Assembly: GCA_025174535.1 (NCBI GenBank)
Contig: JALBUN010000011.1
Location: 868,001-932,000, forward strand
Direction of reading: 5' to 3'
Origin: Cantharellus purpuraceus
Taxonomy: Eukaryota > Basidiomycota > Agaricomycetes > Cantharellales > Hydnaceae
Length of the DNA stretch: 64,000 nucleotides
Positions within the stretch are counted from its first letter, which is position 1, and each line of letters opens with the position of its first letter. The translations under genes and the position numbers were made by a program. Below are positions 1-11,307 of this stretch, one piece after another. The notes under the pieces are model-generated. The model was not told the origin of the DNA. It searched no databases and was given only the letters and a program-made list of their open reading frames with translations.

Positions 1-135
1 TTGCGCGTCTTTCTCTCGTGTCTTTCCAATATTTCAAGACATTGCCATTGTACACCGAGGCCGGTTTGAGACTCAGAGCATCTCTTATAACTAGAACAGT
101 GGTGCTGTCCTTTTCAGTCATCGTGAGCAAACGAC

Positions 136-671
136 ATGTCGCACGCCGGAAAAGTGAGTGTGTATCCCATGCAACACTGCGATTTGCTTCTGTTTACGTC
201 GCATATCAAGACTAGGAATGTAGATATATCAAACGCCAATTCCTCGCAGTCTCACGCTGGCAAGATCCACCACTATCAACTGGTCCTCCCGGCTGCAGCA
301 AAGCTGTCACGCGAGAAGCAATACCGGAGACCACCTCACAAGATGACAGAATCCCAGAAGCGAATCCTTCTCTCAGAGTTTGATAAGGACCCCAATCCTA
401 GACTACGGAAACGAGAACAACTCGCAAGACTGTTGAGCGTGTGCGTTCATCCTCCTCTCTCGTTGCTACTAGTACGTTAATTCAATTGGATCGAAATAGG
501 GAGCGTCGCATTGTAAAGAACTGGTTCTCCAATCATCGTGCTTCAATGCGCAGGATAGAGGCGAGACATCGCGGACTTCTTCCACGCAGTGTCTCCACTT
601 CTCCATACGCCTCAGAGGATGAGGCCGGCGTACAGACAGGGAAAGCCACTCTGGTTATTGTTTATATATGA
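136..671 (+). CDS. Homeodomain transcription factor (small, 3 exons)
   Basis: A DNA-binding homeodomain can be read across two exons. Helix 1 begins after an Arg/Pro-rich arm (RRPPHKMTESQKRILLSEF) and the recognition helix contains WFSNHRAS, the WFxNxR signature. Splicing a 59-nt intron at 441-499 (GTGCGT to TAG) gives exactly 16 residues from the LA of helix 2 to the WF of helix 3, the canonical homeodomain spacing, which supports that junction. A first intron at 154-249 (GTGAGT to CAG) is likely but not proven, because the frame stays open through it. The C-terminus after the homeodomain is short (Ser/Glu-rich), ends at 669-671, and could instead be spliced further. The start at 136 was chosen because it is the first ATG in frame. 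The product is presumably nuclear; target genes and any mating-type role are unknown, and no partner homeodomain gene is nearby. Confidence 0.72.
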
Positions 672-1341
672 ATGGCTTCGTTCTCCAACTTACTGTGGTG
701 TCGGTACAGGTTGTGCCAAGGACATCTGAGTCCCTTGCAAGCGACGTCAAACACATGATTCCACATCATACATATCCCACCTTGCATTCTTGCGTATCGT
801 TTAATGTATTGCGTAGCACAACAAACGCAACCATATATCAAACTCCCCGTATCGCCCCCTTCCTTTCCCCGAAGTCACATGAGGCTTTGACACATGGCAT
901 GAGACCTTCCAGTATTTCACCATCCTGTCCCATTTACACATCCTCCAGCTCATCCACTCTATCTCATCCCTCATCGACGCTTCTTTCACCATGTCGTTGG
1001 ACCCCCAGGCCACTGAGTCCCGCTTCTCCACCTCCCTTTGTCACACTACACCAGGCGGACCTGTGTGGTGAGGTTGAGACCCATTCCACTCTTCACAAAG
1101 GTTATCCAGAATCAGCCCTCCGCACAAGTTTGAAGATCGAGTAGTAGCTAAAGCTAATCCCTGAAAACTGATTTCGTCCTTTCGTTCAATTGGTTTATTA
1201 AGGTATTTATCAATCTTTGACATTGAATAACTTTCCTAGATTGTTTATTGACTATAGACCGATGAAATACAATCTACACATCTATGGATATGCTACAAAA
1301 CGTTGCTATGAATACACTAAAAGAGTATGAACAGTCAGATT
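672..1341. other. Intergenic stretch without a supported gene
   Basis: About 670 nt between the homeodomain gene and the Ser/Pro-rich gene. A frame of 158 codons on the plus strand is low-complexity Ser/Pro/Thr coding from CT-rich DNA, with no recognisable motif and no clear splice logic. It may be 3' sequence of the homeodomain gene or simple intergenic DNA. Confidence 0.4.
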
Positions 1342-2658
1342 TCACCCTGAAGTCACGCAATATCCCATGGTCGCAAAGTACGGATTCATGGCTGCAAAAC
1401 GACGAATACCGCGCGCCTCATCCCCTAAGCACACTTCCTCCTGCATGGGGGGAAGCGGTGAGCCTCGACTAGGCGGGCCCTTTGGAGTCCTCCGGCGAGG
1501 ACCCATAAGTTGAATCTCTTGCGTCTGCGCGTGATTTGCCATCGTCAAGAATGCCGCCGTGGTTGCTTCATATGAAGATGTACAAAAGTCCGTAGGCTTC
1601 CCAGCACCATGCGAAAAACAGAATGCGGCGTGGCGAGGACGTGTGATCGGGTGAGAATCCGAAACTGGCGTCACGGTCTTTGAGGGAGATGATGCATAGT
1701 CGACGGTTGACGAGGAATCGAGTTCGAGGGGGGAGAGGTCACCCGCGGGCGACGATGATATTGGATTGAGACGCGGTTTCAAGGGAGTGGGAGGGAGGGG
1801 GTTGAAATCTAGGGGAAGTAACAGGTCTGCGCGGGTGACTGGGACAAGACTGCGTAGCGAGGGTGGAATGGAATCGGTATTCGAGCGATGTACGCAATTG
1901 GGCGCGCGTCGCACGGCAGAGAGGGTCGACGGCAACCCCAAGCCTAATCCTAGACCGATAGTGGCTTTGCTGCTACCGGAGCTAGGGAATACAGGTGGTG
2001 ATGTTTCGGGGAGCGAGAGGAAAGTGGGACATCCAGGGCGTGACATGGATCCTCGTCGCAACGAAGGCGAAGTGGGTTGACCGGCAATCCGTGTCGAGGG
2101 TCCAAGAAGCGGCGCAGAGGGAGCATTGTGCCCACTAGATAACGGTCGAGTCTGCGATCCCGAGGTGGGACAGTGAAGATATAGTTCTCCCAGTCTTCTA
2201 GTTCTATCAAGCGCCTTACGACGCGTTGTCGATCGCTTTGTGTGAAGAATCGGGCTCCCGTCCTCGTACTCTGTTTCGTACCCAGCGTCGGACCCGTCGT
2301 AGTCATCCCCAGACTCTGAGTACATCGATAGATGGGCAGGAAGACCAGGACGACGAGGGTATTCAGCAATAGGGCGTTGCTTCGTATCACGGAATACAGG
2401 CGTAGTCTGTAGGTGAGGCGTCCCCTCGCTCGGCGATTCCGGCGGGGTCTCGTTCTCGGTTTGGGTGTCAGACGACATAGAGTCTGTGAGAGACTTGGTC
2501 ATCGTGGGGCAGTCTGTAAATCCTGTTGAAGAGGTCGAACGCGAGGCAGGGGATGAACTATACAGCGAAGACGAGGAGCTCCATCGCGAGAAATGGTCGT
2601 CGAAATTCGTAAGGTGAACAGATTCAATAGATAAGTGATTGATAGTTGGCGCAGCCAT
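1342..2658 (-). CDS. Hypothetical Ser/Pro-rich protein, 438 aa
   Basis: A single uninterrupted frame of 438 codons, long for chance in this window, running from an ATG at 2658 to a stop at 1342. The product is rich in Ser, Pro, Thr and acidic residues and looks largely disordered. It has an acidic Tyr-rich patch near residue 125 (SGDDYDGSDAGYETEYEDG) followed by a basic segment (KRSTTRRKALDRTRRLGELYLH), and a Gly-Leu repeat (GLGLGLGL) near residue 245. I recognise no family. A TATA-like element (tatata) lies about 25 nt upstream at roughly 2680-2690. The layout of charged patches and SP/TP sites would fit a regulatory or phospho-scaffold protein, but that is only a guess. It lies tail-to-tail with the homeodomain gene. 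Confidence 0.6.
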   Translation of the reverse strand: MAAPTINHLSIESVHLTNFDDHFSRWSSSSSLYSSSPASRSTSSTGFTDCPTMTKSLTDSMSSDTQTENETPPESPSEGTPHLQTTPVFRDTKQRPIAEYPRRPGLPAHLSMYSESGDDYDGSDAGYETEYEDGSPILHTKRSTTRRKALDRTRRLGELYLHCPTSGSQTRPLSSGHNAPSAPLLGPSTRIAGQPTSPSLRRGSMSRPGCPTFLSLPETSPPVFPSSGSSKATIGLGLGLGLPSTLSAVRRAPNCVHRSNTDSIPPSLRSLVPVTRADLLLPLDFNPLPPTPLKPRLNPISSSPAGDLSPLELDSSSTVDYASSPSKTVTPVSDSHPITRPRHAAFCFSHGAGKPTDFCTSSYEATTAAFLTMANHAQTQEIQLMGPRRRTPKGPPSRGSPLPPMQEEVCLGDEARGIRRFAAMNPYFATMGYCVTSG

Positions 2659-3301
2659 ACTTGCAGATGATTATTGAAGAGTATATATTTCGACGAGGAC
2701 TTGAGGAGGTAGATGAACACCTAAAGACAGAATAAAGCCATCGTTCCACTCTTTCTTTTATGCATTCAAAGCAAAGAGACTCGGATATCCAACGGAGGAC
2801 TCATAAGTCTTGGAACATCCGACTACCGTAAGTGTAGGTCAGCTGGACGAGCCTGGGTCAGCTTGGATGTGTGAATGTCTCGGACACTGCGACATCCGTT
2901 CGCTTGAAATTCGCAGAGTTTTCCAGAGTCTACAGACCAGCAGAACCGAAGCACGCATTATCGAGGCGTCGTTCTCAGCAGCCAATTTTTCCGGGGTCTG
3001 GAGGGTTTAGCTACACGAGTAGAGCAGCACAGGAAGCAGCCCCCAGCACAATTTCAAGTTCCGAATGTTGCGGGGTCTTAGTCAACGGATCCAGACCGCA
3101 CCCGCGGCAAAAGGATTCGTCATTACAAACTCCAGACAACAGGTTTCCAGAGAGCTACATCCGAGACATGGAGCAATCAAGCCACACCTGGACTCGACCT
3201 ACCATAGGACCACACAAAACATAACGACAGCGTACAGTATTTCACAGCAAACATAACTGATAATGACATCAGAATCTAGGATCATGTCCCCCACCTACGT
3301 T
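2659..3301. promoter_or_regulatory. Intergenic: 5' region of the 438-aa gene and 3' region of noxB
   Basis: Both neighbours are on the minus strand, so this holds the promoter of the 438-codon gene and the terminator region of noxB. I see no coding frame with convincing content and no specific regulatory motif beyond the TATA-like stretch near 2685. Confidence 0.4.
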
Positions 3302-5396
3302 TAGAAGTTCTCTGTAACACAGTCAGAAAACGATAGTGGCAAGTATGCCGAATTGCAGACACACCCTTGCCGAAGATGAACTTCGTGTTCTTTGGGTTGG
3401 TGTATTTGTTCGACATAGCATGGAGCCTAGAACCAACTCAAATGAGATCCATCGTGAAGCGGAAGCAAAAGGAAGGATGAAGAGGAAGAGAAGGAAAGGG
3501 GGGAACGCACGTCTTAGACAACGCCGGCGGACCACAGAAAAACACTCCGACTTCGGTATCGGGGTGCTTGTCCGCGATGGACGGAAAGACTCTGTCCCAA
3601 TTCGGCCTGCCAAAGTGGGTTGGCGCACGCAGGGAAGTAATGGCGTCCTTTTCCGCGCCGACGTCTTGGACCATAATATTGGTCATGTCATCTTCCTTGA
3701 TCCTGGCAGTGAGATAGATGCTAATCTCAATTCGATTTTGCGTGTCCTGCTCCTCAATCGCGTGCAACAAGGAATGGAACCACTCAGCCGTGCCAAAGTC
3801 ACGGATCACCCAAGTGAAGTAAACCTGGCACAATAGTCAATGACACTGAAGCTGCTCTTATAAAGCATCATACCTTGGAAAGACGAGTGGGCTTGGAATT
3901 GTTGAAGTTATTCATTCGGTACCATATGGATTTTAAGATGGACGCAAACGGAGTGACACCAATACCAGCTCCAACGAGGAGTACGGTCTCGTAGTTCAAA
4001 AAGTCTTCGGATGCACTTCCAAACGGACCATCAACCATAATACGGGGAAGCACCCTGTTTATAGGCGGGTTGACATCGGTCCCAATCACTTTACTGCCAG
4101 CCTTATCACCACCCTTCTCCCCTTTGCTGTTGAAGTCACATCCCAGAGACTCTGCCAAAGCACTGGTGAAGTCGCCAGCAACACGGATGTGAACGGAGAT
4201 GTAGTCTTCCTCGGGAGCGGAGGTGAGAGTGAAAGGATGCCACTGGAAATAAGATATCTCTGGACAGCAAATAAAGATGTATTGACCAGCACGGGTTGTA
4301 GTCTTCTCCTTCTTGATCTGGATCTCCATGACCTTCGAAGGGTGCTGGATGACCTTGGAAATGAATGTCCTATGGCGAGAGCGCACTTCCCGGAGAATCC
4401 GCTCATACACAAAGATAATACCACCCACGAGCCAATAACGCTGTAACATAATCAGATCAAAGAAAGGTGATAAGTTGAAAATGAGTCACCCAAAAGACTC
4501 CGATTTGGTTGAAGGAGCAGTATGGAGGCCTGTCGGGCTTAATCATGCAGAACATGCCGTGCAGCTGCCAGCAAACAAAGAAAATGATGAAAAGATGATG
4601 TGAATACCAGAAGCGCTCGAAGTGTGCGCGACGCCGCTTCTCCATGGCGAAAAACACCATGACACCAAGGGAGGCTGTCATTATCCAACCAGTGATACCG
4701 GGACCAGTGGCAAAGTTTGCAGACAGGAACGCGATAGCAACCTGACCGGCTGTCTTTGCCTGCGGGTCAGCCTTTGCGAGTCTGCCAAAGTTGACCATGT
4801 GTGCTACAATATGCACGATAGACCAGAAGACAATGGACCAAGCGGTAGCCTTGTGGAAGGTAATGTTCTTGTCGAAAGGAATGATCTGATTGAGCGGGGT
4901 GCGGCGGAGCATGGAGATGAAGTTGCGACAGATTGGGAGAAGGATAAATATTACATCCACGTGAAGAACCAAAGCAGCCATGCGGGCGATGGCTGGAAGG
5001 AAATTAGTAGGAGGAACACATGTACTCAATAAGGCACTTGCGGTAAGTAATTTTAAAGACAGCGCGGGCGTTAACGTTGTTGTCCTTGAGCTTGTAGTTG
5101 GCAAACCCAAAGATCGCAACAAGGAGTTGCAGGAAGATCCAGACGCTAAAGAAGATGCGCCTTCCACCCTCATTAACCATCCAAATATCCCATTTTTCAC
5201 GCAGAGTGGGAGGTTTCTCGACTATCTGTGCGCGCTGGGTGAGTTCAGTTCTCATAAGACCCTGGAGCCTCCTGCGCTCCGTCTTGTTGCGCTGGAGGTG
5301 CGCAGGCCCTCCATCTGGAGTTATGATAATGTCCGGGTGGTCAAGCGCGGGGTCTCTGTCCGAAAAATCGAGACCAGACGACCGAGTTGTAGCCAT
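3302..5396 (-). CDS. noxB: NADPH oxidase, NoxB type (6 exons, 603 aa)
   Basis: Membrane flavocytochrome that passes electrons from NADPH through FAD and two haems to O2, making superoxide for fungal development and signalling. Exons (minus): 5396-5042, 4992-4490, 4440-3874, 3824-3511, 3426-3365, 3312-3302; total 1,812 nt, closing in frame. The N-terminal extension of about 70 residues before WMVNEGGRRIFF is NoxB-like rather than NoxA-like. The ferric-reductase transmembrane domain shows the haem-ligand regions (HKATAWSIVFW, FWYSHHLF). HPFTLTSAP is the FAD-binding motif, and GAGIGVTPFASILKS plus VFFCGP are NADPH-binding motifs. Intron 1 (5041-4993) begins GCAAGT: a GC-AG intron that restores the conserved ITYPIAR junction. 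The final exon is 11 nt and supplies the terminal ENF plus stop, giving the conserved C-terminus FGKENF. The gene is complete with no lesions. Activity would depend on Rac/NoxR-type regulators, none of which is in this window. Confidence 0.95.
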
Positions 5397-5969
5397 GAGC
5401 GCTTGCGATGACTTTAAAAGTGCTGGCTTGAGGGAGCTGGAAAGACGTCCTGCGTTAAAAGAGTGATCAGATTAAATGGCCGGCCTGCGGGAGGGCGGTG
5501 AGTAAACGTGACGGAGGAGAGGGGAGGAAGATGAGGATTAAGACGAGGAAGAAGAGTGCCAAAGGCTCAGCATGGTTCCTATGGGAATCTCCGCTAATTG
5601 CTTCAACTCCGATACCAGGGGCGGCAGAGCACGGCATCTGGCTGTCCTATCAACAAGCGATCTCAGAATAGGACAACATATTCTTTGATAGTGCCACAGT
5701 GCTACAGCATTCGTCAGAGGCTTACTTGGTTCATGAATATCTATCAATCACACTCATGGAAATCACAAACACTTATGGGTCTGAGATGCCATCTTGGTTT
5801 GTTTGTACCCTGTCTTGCTGGCGTCAAAGTTGTAGAAGACGCTGATATTCCGAATGTGATCTCCACAAGACTCTAATTACAGAATCGGGTTGCTTCATAA
5901 CCCTCGGTTTTGCATGTGATTGTTTGCAAATATGGTGACTGCGTGATATCTACCGCAGCAACAGTCGCC
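5397..5969. promoter_or_regulatory. noxB upstream region / VWA8 3' region
   Basis: A 573-nt gap between two minus-strand genes: it holds the noxB promoter and the VWA8 3' end. No open frame with sensible content and no binding site I would name. Confidence 0.45.
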
Positions 5970-8900
5970 CTACGACACCATGTCGCTAAGTATACTTCGC
6001 AGGACATTCGGAATATCGTGAGTATCTCTAACTTGAAACCCACGGCCTTGAAAGTTTTTCGGTATCCTACCGTTCGATCAGTAACTATAACTCTAAATCA
6101 TGAAAGATGAGATCTCACCAGGTAGCCTCGGCACCTTCCCCGATGCATATCAGGGCTGTTTTCACCTATCACTCAAATAAGTATAACACAGTCTTCTTTA
6201 TTAAACTGGAGCAACGGGCGTACTTTGGGATCACGATACAAGGACCTCTTGAGATCAGCCGCAGTAATCTGATACCGGCTAAAGTTCGCATCTGAAATTG
6301 CGATGACAAACCAGTCGTCCGCGTCGAATTTAGCTACTTCCGTTACAGCCTTCTCGATGGCTTCCACTGGGAACAGCCATATGTCAGGAAAATTGGAGTC
6401 AAATTCTGACTCCTCCTACCGGTATAATCCCCGGCAAATGCATACTGGGTGATCATGTTCATCTTCTCCACCAACTTCCACCTTTGTGAAGTGTCGGGTG
6501 TGGTTCCAGCCTCAAGGAGAGGGATGGTTGGACTGTCTCCAGACTGATATTGCGATTAACGGGATAGGCAATATTATTTACCTGCGCTACTCACATGGCC
6601 ATAGATCTATAATTGCATCAGTAAATTCCAATCCGATAGAAATCATCTTGCTTACATCCCAAACGTATTTCTCTTTATGCGTGAGCCGGTCAAACGTCTC
6701 CATCAGCATGACGGCTGCGAGATATTATTATTGTCCGGCACGTGGTAAGTGGTCAATATGCTCACCAGTCTCTAGACTACGCTGCAAGCGTCCGTCATAT
6801 TGAAAGCGATACATTGACCCGCTAACATCAAAGACAAAACGTATTCGCTTTGGCCTAGTAAAACATCAGCCTTGTCTATAAAATTAGATAAGTGCTCGGA
6901 ACTTTATCTGCGGCCGTCCCAGTTCTGGTTTCGCCATTCCACGTCTCTTGTACACGGTGGCCTCTCCGGTCAAACCATCCGCCAATCGACTATCATCGAG
7001 CTCGCCATCGGTTTGCCGTTTCACCCAGACCCGCTCCTCTTCCTTAGCAGAGAGATCTAGCAGATCATTAGTTACGTTCTCCAGTAAAAACCATCTCTTC
7101 TCACTTTCGAGTAAGTCATGAAGGCGAGAGATGTGCGAATCGACGGCGGCTAATAAACTCGAGTAGCCCTTGGCTTCATCTTGACTCATATTAAGCTCTT
7201 CCAGACGGCGTGCGAGCTCTGTCCGTGCCATTTTCCTTGCTTGTTCTTTAATGTGATCGGGGACTTGAGCCTTCAACTCATCTGACACCTAATTATCAGA
7301 TATATCGTGATTATCAATAATGAACATCTTCGGGACACACTTGTTTGATATCATGGCCCTTGAATAGTCGCATGTAACCACCCCGGCCACCGAGTCCAGC
7401 TGTGTCCCTGCCACCCGTCTACAGGAATAATACAGTCAAGAACAACATCCCTCATAAATAAATTATCTCTCACTCCACCAGCCCAAGTATTCCCTCCAAC
7501 GTGTTGTTCATTCTTCGGATCATCCTTCCCATATTTAGGTACTGAAAGCTTCGTAGAGCCAGAAGGTTTGAAGGTAAGATCCCTAATGCTTTTGGCATCC
7601 TCCCGGACAGCGTCGAAGCCTACTCGTTGTACCTTCAGACTTAATCTCAAATCAGCGCCAAATAACAAAAATAAATAAACAGAAGCTACTCACCCATGGT
7701 GCTCTAGTATCTCATGAAGAGCCTCCATAGTTTCCGGTTTGTAAACGTCGAAATCAAATACGTTGCGCAGGCTAGTCTCAAAGGAGTCCTGGTAAGCTCT
7801 CATGTGGCGCACGAGGTTGATCAACTCTTGAAGAGCGCAGTGGCAGCGACTTGTTAGCTTTTCTAACAAAAGTAAGTAGGCTATACACACCTCGTAGTGA
7901 ATATGGGTATGACAGTTTCCCCTCATCGTATCCACGTCGTAAATCTTGAAACGCGGCAACGAGTCTTCTAATCACATCCTCATCCATGTCGGGTGCTAGC
8001 TGCGCTAATAACCTTCTCTCCGACTGCATATCCGGATTCGTAACCGAATGACTAGCCAATATCTAGTCATTCACGAGTATTGTTCACCAAGTAAATGTCC
8101 TACCAACTGAAATTGTCTCCGAGTACCTGGAGGAAGTGGTTCCCCAAGAAAGCTAAAGAATAGGTTACTCGCTATTGTATCGCTTCCATTGCGAGCACGT
8201 ACGGTATCCTGGACGGTTGGCCAATAGAATCATCCGGAAGTTGGGATGAACTATGACATCATCCTCCCGTTGTCGACTCGGTCGCACACGACGCCCATCC
8301 GCAAGGGTGAGTTCACCCTGACTCGCAAGACTGCGAAAGATGGCCACCACATGCTCTGGAGCCTTGTCCGCCTCGTCGATAATAATTATCCGCCCAAATA
8401 TAATGGCCCGGAGTAAAGGGGAATCAATATATCTAATTGTGCCATTCTCTAAATGCGTGGTAAACATTAGTTGGTTGACGGTTGTATCTCTGTGAGGCAT
8501 GAGTTGATGCATTTGCTAGGAATAAATATTTCCCGCACCGGTGTAGCTGGACGTATTCTCTTGGACGGCCCAGAAGCTACAGAAAAACAAATTTAACAAA
8601 GGGATACAACCATATCGAAATGTAAAATACCTGGCATATTCGATCAATAATCTTATTCTTCCCGACGCCCTATTATCAGATATGAGACATCTACCCTGAG
8701 AAGCTAACAAATGAAGCAGGATGCCGCACCTGATTTCCCAGTATAACCAAGTGCTCTTTCAGTATCTCAATATCTATGGCTATATCCCGCATGAGGCCAG
8801 TCTGAAGGCTGTTATCGTAAAAATGATCCATATATGGTACATGAGATGCCACGCCTTCCCAGTCTTGTGAAGCATCAAAACGAGGTATGAGAACCGACTT

Positions 8901-11307
8901 TGTCTTGTTGAAGGGATCACTGGCTTCAGGGAAGAATAATATACCTTTGTCCGTAGGAGACACTGGAGGGTTGTACTACGTGCGCAAATGATAAACTAGG
9001 AAAGTACTGACATGCTACAAACGAGACTCACCAGTGGCGTTTTCTTCGTAATACTGCATTCAGCAAACAACGCGTCCAGGCTGAGTCTCTCCGTAGCAGG
9101 GAGGAACTCAGTTAATAATGACCTCCCAAGTATGACATACAGGTCATCATCCCAGGGGAACGCAGCTAGTCTCCGAGAAATGCGTACAAGGGACCTCGTC
9201 CCTAGTTTCCTATTCTTCTGCACAGCATCAGATGTCATTACTCGTCGATATTTCTCTGCGAAATTCAGCAGTGTGTGAACGTGTGTCTGAGATGCGCCAG
9301 TTCGTGTAAGAACGTCAGCTTCTTCGGCGGCGTCCATTGGCTGGGATGGTATAGTGAGGAACATGCTAGCGTGCTCTTCTGAGAGCCAGTCTTTCAGAGG
9401 TGATGATTTCGATGCCGTCGCAATAACACGGAAAGAAGGATGAGCTACCGACAGCTCTCTGTCCAAAATCTTCGGGAATTCATTAGAATGATAAGTACAG
9501 TGAGTGCTGTTGAGTTGTACCTCCTCCTCTGAAGCAGAGCCCACGATTCTCTTCCCTTCCCAAAGTTCAATTTCTCGATCCTGAAGTAACCGTGCAATGG
9601 ACCCCGCTGTGGATCCGATGACATCGAGACTGGATAAATGTACCAGCCGTCCTGCCCACACACTCTGAATCAAGGGGCTGAAAAGAGATGCAATGTATGC
9701 AATGACCTTTCAAGATTTAAGCCATACCTTGGTTCCCAGCTTGTCGCACCCCCTTCTGAAATTTTGCGCCTCATCAGGATCTCCCTACCACTTAACTCTT
9801 TGTACAAGTGGACAGTTTCCACGTCGTAGCCCAAGGCGTCGGCAAACGTCTTGACCAGAAGGGAGGTGGAACATGTTGCTGTGGAAGGGAGAACAGGGGG
9901 GATGAATGAAATATCCCACCCAAGCACATGTGATTGCAAGAAACAAGTGAGCATTCCTAAGAATCGACTAGAAACAATGAACTGATCGGATCCTGGAGGG
10001 GGGAAGGCGGAGAACAGGCGAGGCCCTGCTGGTGCATTCAGAAGAATAATTGAAGAACTCCCAGGTCCTTCGAAGGCCACTCTGGCTGTATCGGTATCTA
10101 CTCTATTGATGGAGACTGCCTTGTACCCAAGAAGTCCAGTGCCATCTCCGAGGCCAGCCGTCGAAGGACTGGCTAAAATCCCGAGACCAGCCTCCTCAAA
10201 TTGGCGACTGAGGACTGCCCAGCCTTCAAAATGTGCATGAGCTAGTAGAGGATGAAGGGTTAATACTAATCGAGCGAGCTGATCGGGAGCAAGTGCATCT
10301 GGAGGTGGGAAGTGCGCCAGAAGTTGGGACAATTTCTGGAGACTATTCTGAGGGAATGGAGGGAGGGTCGAGCGCGAGATATTTTCCAGAGGATTGCGTA
10401 GTTCGCTGGCATGTTGAACTACGAAAATAATATCGCGCATCTTCGTGAAAAGGGGTGATACCTGCTCAGGAAAAGGTGATTTGGAAAGTGAGACAAGAGA
10501 GCCAAGTGAATCTAAGAATCTAGCTTGAAACCTCGATCGGAATGGTGGGTCAAGAGGAAATCCTTTGTAAGGCGGCACCGGCACGCCTAGAGCAATGACG
10601 CGGAATGAGTTGTGAGCTGCTATGAATGTCTTGTTGGCATCCGATCTGCGCATGAGTGCATGTCTTGTTGGATGGACAATATGTGTCCCGTCGTCTAGAT
10701 TCATTTCGCGGTTCTCAAGCAGGTTGTTTAAGACAGGCATGATGCCGCGTTCTGCCTTCTCAATGCCCTCGATGATGAGGATGCGGCCGTTCTTTACTGC
10801 GCGCACTGTGGCGCTGTCCATATAGGCAAGTACACCCCCGGCACGTATTTCACGGCCTTGCTTCAGTTCGGTCTCCCCAACGTCACGATGTAAGCTGATA
10901 TACTCATATTCCGCGTTAATCTGTAAAAAATATGGCCAAAATGTATGATAATGAATCAAGTAGCGTACAAGGTGGCAAAAGGTTAAAGCAAGCCGTCTGG
11001 CGTATGAACCTGGTTGTGAAAGTAGAAAAACATCCTGTCCTAGTAATCTTGTAAGTCGACAACTATTGACTCGGGAATGCAAAAAAAAATTACCTAGGAG
11101 GAATTTCTGGAACAGAAAATATAAGTTCGTAGAATTAATAGAATCTTGAGGGTCCAGCAGGGCCCTTGAATGAGGCAGGCGAGATGGAGTTGACGATTCT
11201 GGTATGTTGTACGTGAGTCCACCGAAGTTAAGGGTTCCAATTGAAGGAGTGGAAGAAGTTGCGAGTGTCCTCAATATCGAGTCCAGTCGCCGCTGAGGAG
11301 GAGACAT
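5970..11307 (-). CDS. vwa8: VWA8-like AAA+/von Willebrand A protein (22 exons, 1,408 aa)
   Basis: Homologue of VWA8, a dynein/midasin-related AAA+ protein that is mitochondrial in animals. Exons (minus): 11307-11094, 11039-10969, 10920-9728, 9677-9521, 9469-9032, 8975-8730, 8669-8631, 8576-8539, 8489-8203, 8152-8104, 8051-7891, 7826-7694, 7639-7474, 7418-7341, 7288-6903, 6854-6766, 6714-6656, 6606-6595, 6543-6420, 6366-6224, 6165-6119, 6066-5970; 4,227 nt, in frame throughout. Family blocks in order: LLGQDVFLL, EIRAGG, NNLLENREM, RSRFQAR, GNQGVGKNK (P-loop), REYVQLHRDTT, IIIIDEADKA (Walker B), FSCHSVTNPD, HVGGNTWAGG, GELDDSRLADGLTGE, then the VWA domain with MIDAS DVSGSMYRF (6829-6812) and ISDANFSRY. 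Only the third P-loop is intact; the earlier ones lack the Lys. The long segment between ILEHHG and the HVGGNTWAGG block that animal VWA8 carries is absent. The Arg-containing N-terminus could be a mitochondrial presequence (inference). Confidence 0.93.

Noticed and set aside
136..264. SHAGK encoded at both the end of exon 1 and the start of exon 2 of the homeodomain gene as an exon duplication
   Set aside because: Only five residues and the flanking intron sequence is not repeated; it may be coincidence or a sign that the first intron is not real.
4622..5466. Plus-strand frames of 120-143 codons opposite noxB
   Set aside because: Antisense shadows of a strongly conserved gene; the minus strand explains every base through recognised motifs.
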